From Histomonas meleagridis (taxonomy: Eukaryota; Parabasalia; Tritrichomonadida; Dientamoebidae), in assembly GCA_020186115.1 (NCBI GenBank), contig WSYJ01000186.1:620001-684000 (forward strand): DNA of 64,000 nucleotides. The letters run 5' to 3'. Made by a program: the position numbers and the translations under genes. A model generated the notes under the pieces. The model was given only the letters and a program-made list of their open reading frames with translations, had not been told where the DNA came from and did no database searches. Each line of letters begins with the position of its first letter. The stretch's first letter is position 1. This document shows positions 31,286 to 41,066 of the stretch, piece by piece.

Positions 31286-31298
31286 TCCTCCCGTGTGG
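31286..31298 (-). repeat. 13-bp target copy 2 (tRNA-Asn 3' end)
   Basis: CCACACGGGAGGA on the minus strand between the 3' end of element B and the 5' end of element A. Identical to the tRNA-Asn 3' end. Confidence 0.95.
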
Positions 31299-31351
31299 TT
31301 TATTCATTTATAATTATCTTTGAAAGAAATTAAGATTAAGTTCAAATTAAG

Positions 31352-31975
31352 TTATTCATCATCTGGTGATGACGTATGCTCTGAGTTGCCATTCTCTAAG
31401 TGAGAACCATCCGAAGTAGAATGATCTCTTGAGTTTAGAATCACCAAATTTGCATAAAGCTCATTTAGTTCATCTGTTTGAACTTCATCACCTGAACCTT
31501 CGGATATAAGAGACTGGTCCGTGTTCGCTATGCTCTCGGATTCGGATTCTTCTTCTTCTGATTGTGATTCAATAATTCCATTATTATTATCCAAATTATT
31601 ATAAATTAGTCGTTGTGATTCCCTTAAAGTTGCTACAGTTATTCTCTTCGCAAATCTCTTAAACAAATCTTTAGAACCTGCAAGAGTTCTCAATTCATCT
31701 AATGATTTGTTTAACCAAGCGCCTAATGATGAAATGACTATAACATAATAGTTGACTTCTAGACCGGATTGTTCTTTGATATCCTTACATAAACTTGTAT
31801 ATTTATCTTTCTTCTGATCGTATCTTTCATTTAAAGAATTAATGTCATTCTCATCAACATCTCCATAAGGAATTGTTACCTCGATTAAAGTGTAACCCTG
31901 ATTATTACAGTACCAGATATCAGGTTTACATCTTCTGTTCTCGCCTTCAAATAAATTATTATTATTTTTGGACAT
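31352..31975 (-). pseudogene. Element B: restriction-like endonuclease and acidic tail
   Basis: In-frame from an internal ATG; a single base missing in an A6 run separates it from the upstream RT block. ENRRCKPDIWYCNNQGYTLI then EVTIPYGD fits the PD-(D/E)xK type endonuclease of R2 elements (catalytic PD followed by a beta strand with E). A helical region with YYVIVISSLGAW follows, then a strongly acidic Ser/Glu tail. The endonuclease would cut the target, here inferred to be the tRNA-Asn T-arm. Confidence 0.8.
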
Positions 31976-33645
31976 TTTTTAATAGTTGAGTCGAGGTGAA
32001 TAATTGGTTTGTTACCCGGGTTTGCTTTTAACATTTCACATGCTTCTCTAATAACTTCATCATTTTTTTTCTTATATGTATTAATAACTGTTTTACAATC
32101 ATTTAATCTATGTCTTAAGGAATTTATTTGACCACAATAAGGACATAAACCTATGTTCTCATCATGGTTAGCAAGTCTTTGATGTTGCCCAGTATAGAAG
32201 CTATTAGTTCTAGCTTGTATACTAAATTTAATTATATTATCTTTAATTTTACATTTATAGTCATTCATGAAATAATTAGATAATTTAGATTTATAAAGGG
32301 TTTTAAAGGTATGACCTCTAAGAGGTAATTTAATCAAATTTGCATAATGGAAGTTTTTGTGATAATTGTTCATAATGTTTAGGAATTCATTTTGATCGAA
32401 TGAATAAACTTCGTTCACATCTAGAAATTTTAATGTAATATATTCTTCAGGATTGTCTGGTTCAATTTCATTTCCATTGAATTCGAAAGGATCTATATCT
32501 GAGTCATCTGGATTTAATAAATTATCTGTGAGTAGATAGTTCAAGTTTAAGATTAAATTATTATCTTCAAGTGCATGAATTACCCGGCTAAAAAGGTTTG
32601 AAGTTCCAGGTGTATTTTTTCTCATGTCCTTGTTGAAAACATTTAAGAAAATATCGTTATCATTTGTGTTTTCTTCGACATTATTATATCTAAACGATTT
32701 TTCTTCCCAACATAGAGTTCGAAATAAATCTCTTAGAAACATATCTTTCGAAAACCATAACTTTAGAAAACTTGAAATAATCAAATCATTATTCCTTTCA
32801 TTTAAATCTTTCAGTCCCGCTCCACCATCTTCCCATGAAGTATAATAAAATTCCTTAGGTAAAGCGGAAGTTTTTAAATTAGCATTTGATAACGCTCTGA
32901 TGATAATATTTAAAAAATTCCCTACCGTTTTGTTGGTGGTACCATTAGAGAATACATAATCCAATGAAGGAATTATGAATCTTTTAATGGCATCCAACAT
33001 TTGGTTCCATTTCAAGGGTGAGGAGCAAATATTACCTATGTCTTCTAATGCTTTAGATATCTTGTAATTTGCTGATTTCATTCTCGTTGTCTTCATTAAT
33101 GCAGTCATTATTCCTAAATAATTAATACCTCCATTAAGATTAGTAATTGGGATATTTTCATTATTAATTTGAAATTTAGTAATTGCTGAAAATCTTCTAT
33201 CATTATGATTAATATAATTAAATGTTTGACATTTATTAGGTTGAATTTTCATGTTAGCATAAATACAGAAGTCTTCAACTACTTTAATTAAATTATTCAT
33301 ACCTTTCTCAGTATCTGAAATAAGTACCAAGTCATCTGCATATGCTTGTGCGCAAATGATTTTATCATTTAAGTGAAATCCATCGATTTTACAATCTTCT
33401 AATTTATGTAACAAGGTATTGATGCAAATATTAAAGGCAATAGGAGAGAATGGACAACCTTGTTTAACACCACAATTAATATTTATAATGTTTGAAATTC
33501 CTTTAGTTGGAACCTGAATTCTTGTGTTTGAATTTTGATAAGTTGCTTTAATTAAATCAATTATTTTATCATCAAAACCTTGATTTTTTAAATTCTCAAA
33601 GATCAAAGGGTGAGGGACTGACCCAAAAAAAAAAAAAAAAATCAA
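31976..33645 (-). pseudogene. Element B: RT palm/thumb and CCHC knuckle
   Basis: Contains NCGVKQGCPFSPIAFNICIN (motif B), AQAYADDLVLISDTEKGM (motif C, YADD), SSPLKWNQMLDAIKRFIIPS, TSWEDGGAG, GHTFKTLYKSKLSNYFM and the knuckle CPYCGQINSLRHRLNDC. The upstream edge is damaged: motif A, expected as in element A (SIDFSDAFG), is replaced by a T17 run at 33625-33641, which removes the SDA part and breaks the frame. Confidence 0.8.
33625..33641 (-). repeat. T17 run replacing RT motif A
   Basis: 17 T on the minus strand where the sister element reads the codons for FSDAFG, a T-rich but interrupted tract. Either a replication slip or an assembly/polishing artefact. Confidence 0.8.
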
Positions 33646-35327
33646 TAGTAGTAATGTAAATAGAACCTTCTCTTCTATTTACATGTTGAATTAATTCGTT
33701 AATAATCAAAGAATGTTCTGAAGTACCATTAGAACATTGCATAAAACCTTTTTGACATCTTTCTATAAAAATATGTCTGTTATTTAAATTCTGAAAGGCT
33801 CTAGCTAACACAACCATCCAAATCCTATAAAATGTTGGGGTTATTGTAATAGGACGCCAAGAATGAGGGTCTTCTTTATTACCTTTCTTAAATAACATTA
33901 TAGTTTTTCCTCTTTTAAGTAATTCAGGACATTTTTTAGATTCCATAACTATTTTAGTAGTATATTTAATCATTTTAACTGTACTTTCATTACCAATTTT
34001 CCAAATAACATTTGAAATCCCATCTGGACCATAAGCAGAAATATTTGATCTTGAATAAATTGCTCGTTTAATTAAATCACTATCAAATAAATCATTAATT
34101 AAATTAATATTATCTTCTTCATTAAGTATTTTCTTAGCTAAGAATTCATTAGAATTTTCCGAATTATTTAATGTTTTATAGGTTTCCCAATTCTTCCCAT
34201 ATTCTTCCATAAATTCTTCCGGATTTATTTCACACTCTGGTGTAGTATTATTAGAGATATACCATTTGTAACATCTTCGCGGATCTTCCATATATAACCC
34301 TTGTATTAAATCTCTATATTTAATGTTTTTATTATTTCCAATTATTCTTTGATTTTCATTTATTTTGGTATTAATAAAATCTAATTTGTCACTTAAATTA
34401 TCAATTGTATTATTTAATAAATTGATTATATCTTCTTGATTATAAATACTTAATAAGTTATTAATTTCGTCCGGGAGGATATTGACTATATTAATAACTT
34501 TCTCCAAATGTTTATTAAATAAATTTTGTATTGCCTGAGTTGGGGGTTTATGTTTGAGATCATAAAGTTTCCAAATATGTGTAACTAGTTTGCATAAATT
34601 GTGTGTTTCGATCTCTCGTTCATGAGCTCTTTCTCTTTCTTCATTACTTCTAACAATAGTATTAGATCTATGTAACATTTTATTAATTGTTATTTTAAAG
34701 ACATCTCTTAATTCTTCTCTAATTAGTAAATTAATTTTTAGATAAACAACCTTCCCAAATATAATAATTTTCGTCTTTCGGTCTATTATCTAAAGGTTTA
34801 CAAATATTAATTAGAGGTTCAATTTTGTCTTTAAATAAATTGTTAATCCTAGATCTAATCTTTCTACGATTTTTACCCCAAATCTTTGGTAAAGAGACAA
34901 ATTGAGATTCAAATTCATTATTTAAATCTGTCCAAATTTTAGTAACCTCAAGTAAATTATCTCTGTTTAAATCTTTTAATTTATTAAGATCAAAATCATT
35001 AGCCAATGATTTTGCATCAAAATTACGAATAATTGGATTAATAAAATTATTGTCATCATTTATAATTATTGAATCTGGATTGATAATTGTATTATGATGT
35101 GTATTATTATTTTTTCTTTGTGATTCTCTTTGAATAATATTTCTCCTATTATCTTCTCTTAAATGTCTTTTTCTGATATTAATGATTTGTTCTTGATCTA
35201 AATCAATAGGATTTATTACATTAAGTCTATTTCTATCAGTTAAATTTCTTTGAGTGAAAACTAAATCTTCATAATCATTTAAATCCCTATTGATTTCTTC
35301 ATCTTTATCCTGCAAGTCCATATACAT
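33642..35327 (-). pseudogene. Element B: linker and RT fingers
   Basis: Two frames with one break near 34700. The first frame is Asn/Arg/Glu-rich linker ending LPKIWGKNRRKIRSRI and IWEGCLSK; the second has YGPDGISNVIWKIG, CPELLKRGKTIMLFKKGN, SWRPITITPTFYRIW and RCQKGFMQCSNGTSEHSLII, which are RT motifs 0-2 and the lead into motif A. Shared blocks with element A confirm homology. Confidence 0.75.
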
Positions 35328-36557
35328 TGTAGGTAAACATTTAATTCTATCATAAACTGTATGAATACCTTCAATATTAATTAATTCATGTTGTTTTTTT
35401 GCATGATTTTAAAATTCCTGTTGCATCTGAACTCCAACAGACTTTACAATGATTTACACATATAACCTTCTCTAGGTGATAATATATCTAAGCAACTAGG
35501 AATTTTATTATTAAAGCTTAGTATAAGCTATAATAGTAGACCAAAACCAACCTATAGTATTTATATTTTCATCAAATTCTTGATGTTTATGTGAAATATG
35601 AGAAATTAACGATTTATGTGCATTAGTGAAATAATCACAATTAGGGAAAGGACAAACTATAACATTGTTCCTATAAATGTCTTTCTCTAAATTATTCGAA
35701 TTATTTAATATTAACCAAATTAAGTCTTTCTCTATTAAGTTTTTAATACAACCATATAAATGATTTTTATCAGGTTTTAAACCATGTATTTTGTTCATAT
35801 GATTATTTAAAGCATTTCCTGTTTTAAATTCATTCTCACATTGACATTGACATGGGAATTGGCCTGGTACACACCATTTCCCTTCTCTAATCATTATATG
35901 GATTAATGGTTGTTTAGCTAATGGTAAGTTATCATATTTCCAATTATTAAGTTCTTTTGTTGGTCTCCATTTATTAATTAAATTATAAATATCTTCTTTA
36001 CTGACACATTTCTTAATATCTTCAATTAATTCATCATTCATGTCTACAGTTTCTTGAACTAATTCATGTTCATCTTCTTCTTCATCATTATTAGTTAAAG
36101 TATTAATATTTCTATGAAGTGGAATATTAGTGTCTGAACTTGATTCTTCTTCACTAAGATTATCTTCCATATCTGATTTATCTGAAGTAGAAATTGTGAA
36201 ATAGTTACTTAAGTTTAAGACTTTAGGAGTATGTTTATACATAATTTCAAATTCAGGAATATCAATATTTATCGTTCTTTTAATTGGGTTAAAACAAATC
36301 TCATTTTCTTCAATATTAACAATTTGAGTCTTCAACGTTTTGTTTACATCTATTTTAAGTTGTTCAATTAACGCTGTTTCTGTTTTATTCCTAAATAAAC
36401 TTTCTACAAAAAGAGATTCAACAATAGGTTTTGTGGTTTTCTTAATAGCTTCTGGTATAATATGTAAAGATTCTACATCTGGGTTAATAGTTTTATTATT
36501 TAAATTCGGAATAATTTGTAATGAATCAACATTCGAATTAATAATTTTATTGTTCAT
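35328..36557 (-). pseudogene. Element B: end of 18-aa repeats, acidic linker and C2H2 fingers
   Basis: Begins with more 18-aa repeats, then an acidic SDMEDNLSEEESSSD-type linker, the RPTKELNNWKYDNLPLAKQP segment, and two fingers, CQCENEFKTGNALNNHMNKIH and CPFPNCDYFTNAHKSLISHI. A third finger is expected beyond 35511 but is damaged: CKVCWSSDATG is readable only after a frameshift, and its His ligands are altered. Confidence 0.7.
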
Positions 36558-36564
36558 AACAGGT

Positions 36565-37737
36565 TTAACATTTCAAAGAATCAATATTAGGATTAACTTC
36601 AACATTATTATACACAGGGTTTGCTTTTACTGAATCTATTCCTGTATTTACTTGTATGTCATTAAATTTGAGAATTGCATGTACAGAATCAATGTTAGTT
36701 GTAATTATTTTCTCATTAAATTTTGGTTCTGCTGTTAAAGAATCAATATTAGTTGAGATTATTCTTTCATTAATTATCGGATTAATTTCTAAAGAATCAA
36801 CTTGAGTATCTACTGTTTTTTCATTTTGTATTTGATTTACATATAACGATTCAATAACTGGATTTGTAGTAATTGATTTCTCGATTGGTTTAACTGAATT
36901 GATTGGAGATTCACTATAATTAACTTGATTAAGTTGATTAAATTGATTCCTCGTCATATCTGTGAATTGTAACTCATTATGTATCATGTTGTGGTTAATT
37001 TGATTAATTGATCTTAAATCGATCTGACCAATGTTATAGAAATGACATGTCGCCCATATATTTTGTGTGTTGTTATTAACTATTTCAACATTTAAATTAA
37101 TAGCTTTCTGGATAAGATACTTATTTGCAATATTAAATATATTTTGAACTTTTGGATTATCACTATTTAACCGAAATGGTAATTCTCTAGGTCTGGTTGG
37201 TCCTACGAAAGTTCTTAAATCAAACACACCTCTCTTAATTTCGTCGGACGATGTGAGTCTTGGTGGAAAATTAAGGTTGATTAACAGGTTTCCTTCTTGA
37301 ATAATGCATTGATTTCGGCATAAAACTAACCCTCTTTCTTCGTTGATAAATATTGGTAGTAAAAACGAAATATGTGGATCTGATGAAATAATTACCCATT
37401 GAGGTGGGACTCCTTCTTCTTTATATAAATCGGGGTTTGGATTTGGATTATAATGAATACCACTAACAAGAAGGAATTCTTGTTGAAGTGGTTCACTAAA
37501 ATTAAAATCAATTTCGTTATCTTTTTTCTCGCAAATCTGAGGGGTTTCAGCAGGTGAAGGACATCGTCGTAGGTGTTTCTGTATAATAGGAGATCGTTCA
37601 AGTCGTTTACGCATTTCCGAATCGTCGATATAATTTATTGATCGAAATTTCGATTCGCCAAAAAGGGTATCATTAGAGTGCCCTGGGGGAGTTATTTCCG
37701 AAAATCGAGTTCTCGGACGCAAAAAATCAATATTCAT
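36565..37737 (-). pseudogene. Element B: N-terminal region with 18-aa repeats
   Basis: 390 codons from the ATG that lies 18 bases after the tRNA end, starting MNIDFLRPRTRFSEITPPGH. A globular-looking part (about 90-230, with PQWVIISSDP and GPTRPRELPFRLN) is followed by tandem 18-residue repeats, for example DSLEINPIINERIISTNI then DSLTAEPKFNEKIITTNI. One base is missing or extra at about 36560; the repeats continue beyond it. No known domain is recognised in this region. Confidence 0.75.
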
Positions 37738-37745
37738 GAAAAATC

Positions 37746-37753
37746 AAAAAAAA
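37746..37753 (-). terminator. T8 run, likely Pol III terminator for tRNA-Asn
   Basis: Two bases after the tRNA the minus strand reads GA then eight T. The same run (seven T) follows the 13-bp target copy at 31286, so it belongs to the element's 5' end, yet it is positioned to terminate Pol III transcription of the tRNA. Confidence 0.65.
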
Positions 37754-37755
37754 TC

Positions 37756-37768
37756 TCCTCCCGTGTGG
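37756..37768 (-). repeat. 13-bp target copy 3, inside tRNA-Asn
   Basis: The 3' end of the tRNA gene: 3' half of the T stem plus the acceptor strand. The same 13 bases recur behind elements B and A. Confidence 0.95.
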
Positions 37769-37828
37769 ATCGAACACACGACTTCCAGATTAACAGTCTG
37801 ACACTCTAACCAACTGAGTTAGGGAGGA
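37756..37828 (-). tRNA. tRNA-Asn (anticodon GTT)
   Basis: 73 nt with all four arms: acceptor TCCTCCC/GGGAGGA (7 bp), D stem ACTC/GAGT, anticodon stem TCAGA/TCTGG with loop CTGTTAA (anticodon GTT), T stem GTGTG/CACAC with loop TTCGATC. A box (TAACTCAGTTGG-type) and B box (GTTCGATCC) promoters are present. CCA is not encoded. The gene is complete although a retrotransposon begins directly after its last base. Confidence 0.96.
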
Positions 37829-37911
37829 AGTCTGTATACAGTAAAATAAGTGATATTTTATATATATATAGGGAAGAAGAGCTGAAATAGAAAATTGAAG
37901 AGATAATAAAA

Positions 37912-38871
37912 ATGAAGAAAATTTTTTTTCATAGAGTACCAATAGGTTTTTGGATTGTTTTATCAGCATCACTATTATCAATTTGTTTTATATTTTTTAT
38001 TGTCAACATCAACATCACACAAAATCAAAATTTTCCTTGCAATTGTCCAAAATGCAATAATTTCGAATTTGAATATAATGACATTAATGAAATGACTTTT
38101 ATTTCTGTAATTAAAAACAACAAAAAAATCGAAGATTATAACAAACAAGCAATTCATTCGTGGATTTCAATTTCGCCAAAAACCCATGTTATACTATTTG
38201 CTGACCAAAGCAAAGTAGACAATGATAATTTTATCCAAAATAGTTACAAAGATCAATTAAAATTTTCTCAAAAAATTCGCCATGATTTTTCAAATGTTCC
38301 TTTTGTTGATGATTTATTCAAAGAAGGTGTGCAACAATCCCGGTCCAAATATGTTACTTTTATTCGAGATGATCTTATTCTAACTAAAGACTGGTTTAAT
38401 CGTGTAAACCAAATTTTCAATTTTCTTTCCACACAAAATCCAATAATTATTAGTCAGTTTGTTAATGTCAGCAACATTACTGCTATCACTGACACAACAA
38501 TTGATTATACCAGCTCTAATGCAGATGAAATTGGCTCATTCACATTTCGAACAGGTCCATCTCCATTTGATATTTCCAAGGTCCCTGGCTTCGTCTATGG
38601 TCGTGGCTACTGGAGCAATTGGATGGTTGGGTGGTTGAATAGCATTGCTGATACAGTATCAATTGGTCTTCATCCACCTGCATTCCGCTTGCAACACAGC
38701 GAGAAGCCGCTAAGTGACAGCGATAACAGAGTTATAGTGAACAAATATGTTAAAGTCTCCAATGGAGATTATTGGGGAACTAACAACGACACAAAATGGA
38801 AAGTGGAAGGAAACAAGTTAGTGAATAGGAAAACTTTACAGGAAATAGAGCTCTTAGATTTAACTAAATAA
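37912..38871 (+). CDS. Type II membrane protein, glycosyltransferase-like (GT-A)
   Basis: 319 residues. A short basic N-terminus, one signal-anchor helix (about 12-33), a CNCPKCNN stretch, then a lumenal domain. MTFISVIKNNKKIEDYNKQA followed later by SRSKYVTFIRDDLILTKDW resembles the nucleotide-sugar and DxD regions of GT-A glycosyltransferases (the RDD would be the metal-binding site). The C-terminal part has WSNWMVGWLN and HSEKPLSD. Golgi location is inferred from topology. The specific sugar and acceptor cannot be stated. Confidence 0.65.
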   Translation: MKKIFFHRVPIGFWIVLSASLLSICFIFFIVNINITQNQNFPCNCPKCNNFEFEYNDINEMTFISVIKNNKKIEDYNKQAIHSWISISPKTHVILFADQSKVDNDNFIQNSYKDQLKFSQKIRHDFSNVPFVDDLFKEGVQQSRSKYVTFIRDDLILTKDWFNRVNQIFNFLSTQNPIIISQFVNVSNITAITDTTIDYTSSNADEIGSFTFRTGPSPFDISKVPGFVYGRGYWSNWMVGWLNSIADTVSIGLHPPAFRLQHSEKPLSDSDNRVIVNKYVKVSNGDYWGTNNDTKWKVEGNKLVNRKTLQEIELLDLTK

Positions 38872-39030
38872 TAAAATTATTATTGTGATTTTCAGAAGAT
38901 ATTCGTCGTTTAAAAATGAGAAAAGATGAGAAACCAAGTGGCTTAATTTAAATATCTATTGGGCGATATTGTTGTTAGAAGTGATGATAAAACGATAAAA
39001 TATTTTTAGAATTACTTTTGTGTAACGTAT

Positions 39031-39036
39031 TCAATA
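39031..39036 (+). promoter_or_regulatory. Initiator TCAATA
   Basis: TCAATA 17 bases before the Hsp20 ATG is a plausible trichomonad Inr. Confidence 0.35.
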
Positions 39037-39049
39037 GTTTATCAAAATA

Positions 39050-39412
39050 ATGCTGAGCTTCGGAAAAAAATTTAGTAGAGGATTTTTCGATATGGCTTTT
39101 GGTCCTTTAGCAGATATTTTCCAAACAAAAAAGGGATATCAAATTCAAGTTGAGCTTCCAGGTGTTAAACGCGAAGATATTTCAATTGATCTTGATCAAG
39201 GTAATTTAAAAATCACTGCAACAAAGAAACAAATTAAGGGAGATAATGTAAAGCAAATTCATTCTGAAAGAGAATTTGGTACTGTTTCTCGTTCCTTTGG
39301 ACTTCCAGCAAATGCACAAGTTGAACAAGTTGAAGCATCTCTCACTGACGGAGTCTTAACTCTTTCAATCCCGAAGAAAGAAAGATCAAAAATTGAAGTA
39401 AAGATTCTTTAA
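39050..39412 (+). CDS. HSP20: Small heat-shock protein (Hsp20/alpha-crystallin)
   Basis: 120 residues. After a short N-terminal arm (FGPLADIFQ) the alpha-crystallin domain reads YQIQVELPGVKREDISIDLD, then GNLKITA and finally the signature DGVLTLSIPKKE. The C-terminal tail is short and ends KIEVKIL, an I-x-V type anchoring motif variant. It acts as an ATP-independent holdase. No clear heat-shock element was recognised upstream. Stop reads TAAA. Confidence 0.95.
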   Translation: MLSFGKKFSRGFFDMAFGPLADIFQTKKGYQIQVELPGVKREDISIDLDQGNLKITATKKQIKGDNVKQIHSEREFGTVSRSFGLPANAQVEQVEASLTDGVLTLSIPKKERSKIEVKIL

Positions 39413-39746
39413 ATTTTAAATTTATCATTTATTTTTCTTCATTTTTCCTGGCCAAATATCCATTCTCGTGCATTTTTGGATTTCCACAACACTTTTTATT
39501 GGGAAAAATATTTTCAAGAATCTGATCTACGTTAAATGGAACAAATTTCAATACACAGTCACTTAATAATATGTAGTCATTATGTAAATCGTAATGTGCT
39601 TATGTTTAAACCAAAAAATGAAGATTTCAAATTTAATCATTTTTACTCATGGAGCAATTACAGAAGAAATATTCAAACTTCATTTGATATTCGATTCCAA
39701 TTCCAATCGAAGTAAACTGTTTTATATAAAACAAAATCCTTTCACT
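39413..39746. other. No recognisable gene
   Basis: 330 bp between Hsp20 and the convergent proline-rich gene; a short plus-strand frame here overlaps that gene and is not supported. Confidence 0.6.
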
Positions 39747-40772
39747 TTACATATTTTCGATTTCTTCCAGTTCCAATTCCAGCAGTTGCAGTGCCTCATT
39801 CTTATCGCACATTCTCTGTTGCAGTATTGCCACATTATCTTCGATCATTTGCTTTTCTCTTTCCGCCTCACGAATCTTATTCTTCAGCTCATCGATTAAT
39901 TCACACAATTCGATGACTGAACTTATTCTGTTCGGGTCTTTCCGCATTGAAATGTGATCCACAGAGCGCGCGCGCCTCTTTTTACTTTTCGCGCTGTCGC
40001 TGTAGCTATACTTCGCATTTATACTGTCGCCGCTCTTCGAGACAATGAGTTCTAAGCCGGTGGCGCCAATGGCCTTATGCACACGACGCTCTTCGAGGCT
40101 ATGGCGCACAGCTTTGTTACGCGCTTTGGGCGAAATGTTGTTTTTGTTGTCGCTCAGAAGTTTGAGACTGTTTTTGCGCATGATCGGAAGAGTCTGGAAA
40201 CCAAAAAGACTGTCAAGATCAGCAAAATCTTCTTGCGGGCTGTCGAGATATTGATAGCGTGGGTCAATAGTGTTGGCACGATATGCATTGTGAACGGAAT
40301 CTGTTTCACTGGGAGGAGGGGGTGGAAGTGGAGGGGGTGGAGGTGCAGATGGGGCTTGGGTGCGCTTGTGATGGCGGCGTTTGGAACGAGTTCGATGATC
40401 TGATGATGGATTGGATACTGTATGAGGATCAATGCTGGTTGACCTGGGTCGATGGTGTGACCTATGATGAGAGTGGGTCTTGCGTGGAATGACTTCTGGC
40501 GCGGGAGTTGAACTTTTTTCAGATTTTTCTGGTGTGGAATGTGACGGATTATGCCGTTTAGAGATGCCAGTAGAGACAGTACGTGTAGGAGGTGGAGGTG
40601 GCACATTGGGAGGAAGTACAAACTTGAATGTATGTAGAGCCTTTTGTGAACAAGATTTGGGACGAGTCGGAGGAGGAGGAGCAACAGAGGGCGGAGGCAT
40701 AAATGGGGGCGAAGCAGTAAATTGCTTGGGAATTGTTGATAATTCAGGAACACCTGGAATTTGGGAAAGCAT
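39747..40772 (-). CDS. Proline-rich protein with C-terminal coiled coil
   Basis: 341 residues from the first in-frame ATG (MLSQIPGVPELS). The N-terminal half has profilin/SH3-type proline tracts (PPPSVAPPPPTRPKS, VPPPPPTRT, and APSAPPPPPLPPPPPSETD) separated by basic, His/Ser-rich linkers (HSHHRSHHRPRS). The centre is basic with KSKKRRARS. The last 70 residues form a strong coiled coil (ELIDELKNKIREAEREKQMI...). This layout suits an actin-regulating adaptor, but no FH2, WH2 or EVH1 domain is visible. The coding is unusually GC-rich for the window, mainly because of Pro, Arg and His codons. Confidence 0.75.
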   Translation of the reverse strand: MLSQIPGVPELSTIPKQFTASPPFMPPPSVAPPPPTRPKSCSQKALHTFKFVLPPNVPPPPPTRTVSTGISKRHNPSHSTPEKSEKSSTPAPEVIPRKTHSHHRSHHRPRSTSIDPHTVSNPSSDHRTRSKRRHHKRTQAPSAPPPPPLPPPPPSETDSVHNAYRANTIDPRYQYLDSPQEDFADLDSLFGFQTLPIMRKNSLKLLSDNKNNISPKARNKAVRHSLEERRVHKAIGATGLELIVSKSGDSINAKYSYSDSAKSKKRRARSVDHISMRKDPNRISSVIELCELIDELKNKIREAEREKQMIEDNVAILQQRMCDKNEALQLLELELEEIENM

Positions 40773-41066
40773 GTGTTTTGTTGCTAAGATTTTGGATTTT
40801 TTGTTTGCTACAGACCGAATAACCACTCAAATACCGTTGTTTTTTGTGCTAACTTTTTCTATTAATAAACTATTGTAAACTTGGTGACGATACGTTGAAT
40901 TTTTTTGTGCAATTTTCTGAGATATTTCTTATTGAAATCAATAGCAAAGATAAATTCCACGTTATATGCAATTTTAACAAAGCCATCAGTACAACTGTTG
41001 CTTCAATATGAAAAAAAATCTAGATTTGATGTTTTATAGAAATAATGATTTATTAATATTAATATA

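Larger units (their letters stand above)
31299..37755 (-). mobile_element. R2-like non-LTR retrotransposon B (near full length) behind tRNA-Asn
   Basis: About 6.46 kb, minus strand. The 5' end abuts the last base of a complete tRNA-Asn gene; the 3' end, after a UTR of about 50 bases ending AAATGAATAAA, abuts a 13-base copy of the tRNA end. Domain order: N-terminal conserved peptide, 18-aa repeats, acidic linker, C2H2 fingers, RT, CCHC knuckle and a restriction-like endonuclease (CKPDIW...LIEV). This order and the single-ORF layout are those of the R2 group. No poly(A) tail is seen. About five frameshifts and a T17 run interrupt the ORF, so this copy is not active as written. Confidence 0.9.

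Noticed and set aside
25353..37755. Reading the tandem retroelements as one LTR element
   Set aside because: No long terminal repeats; the shared 5' ends follow tRNA-derived 13-mers and the RT and endonuclease are of the R2 type.
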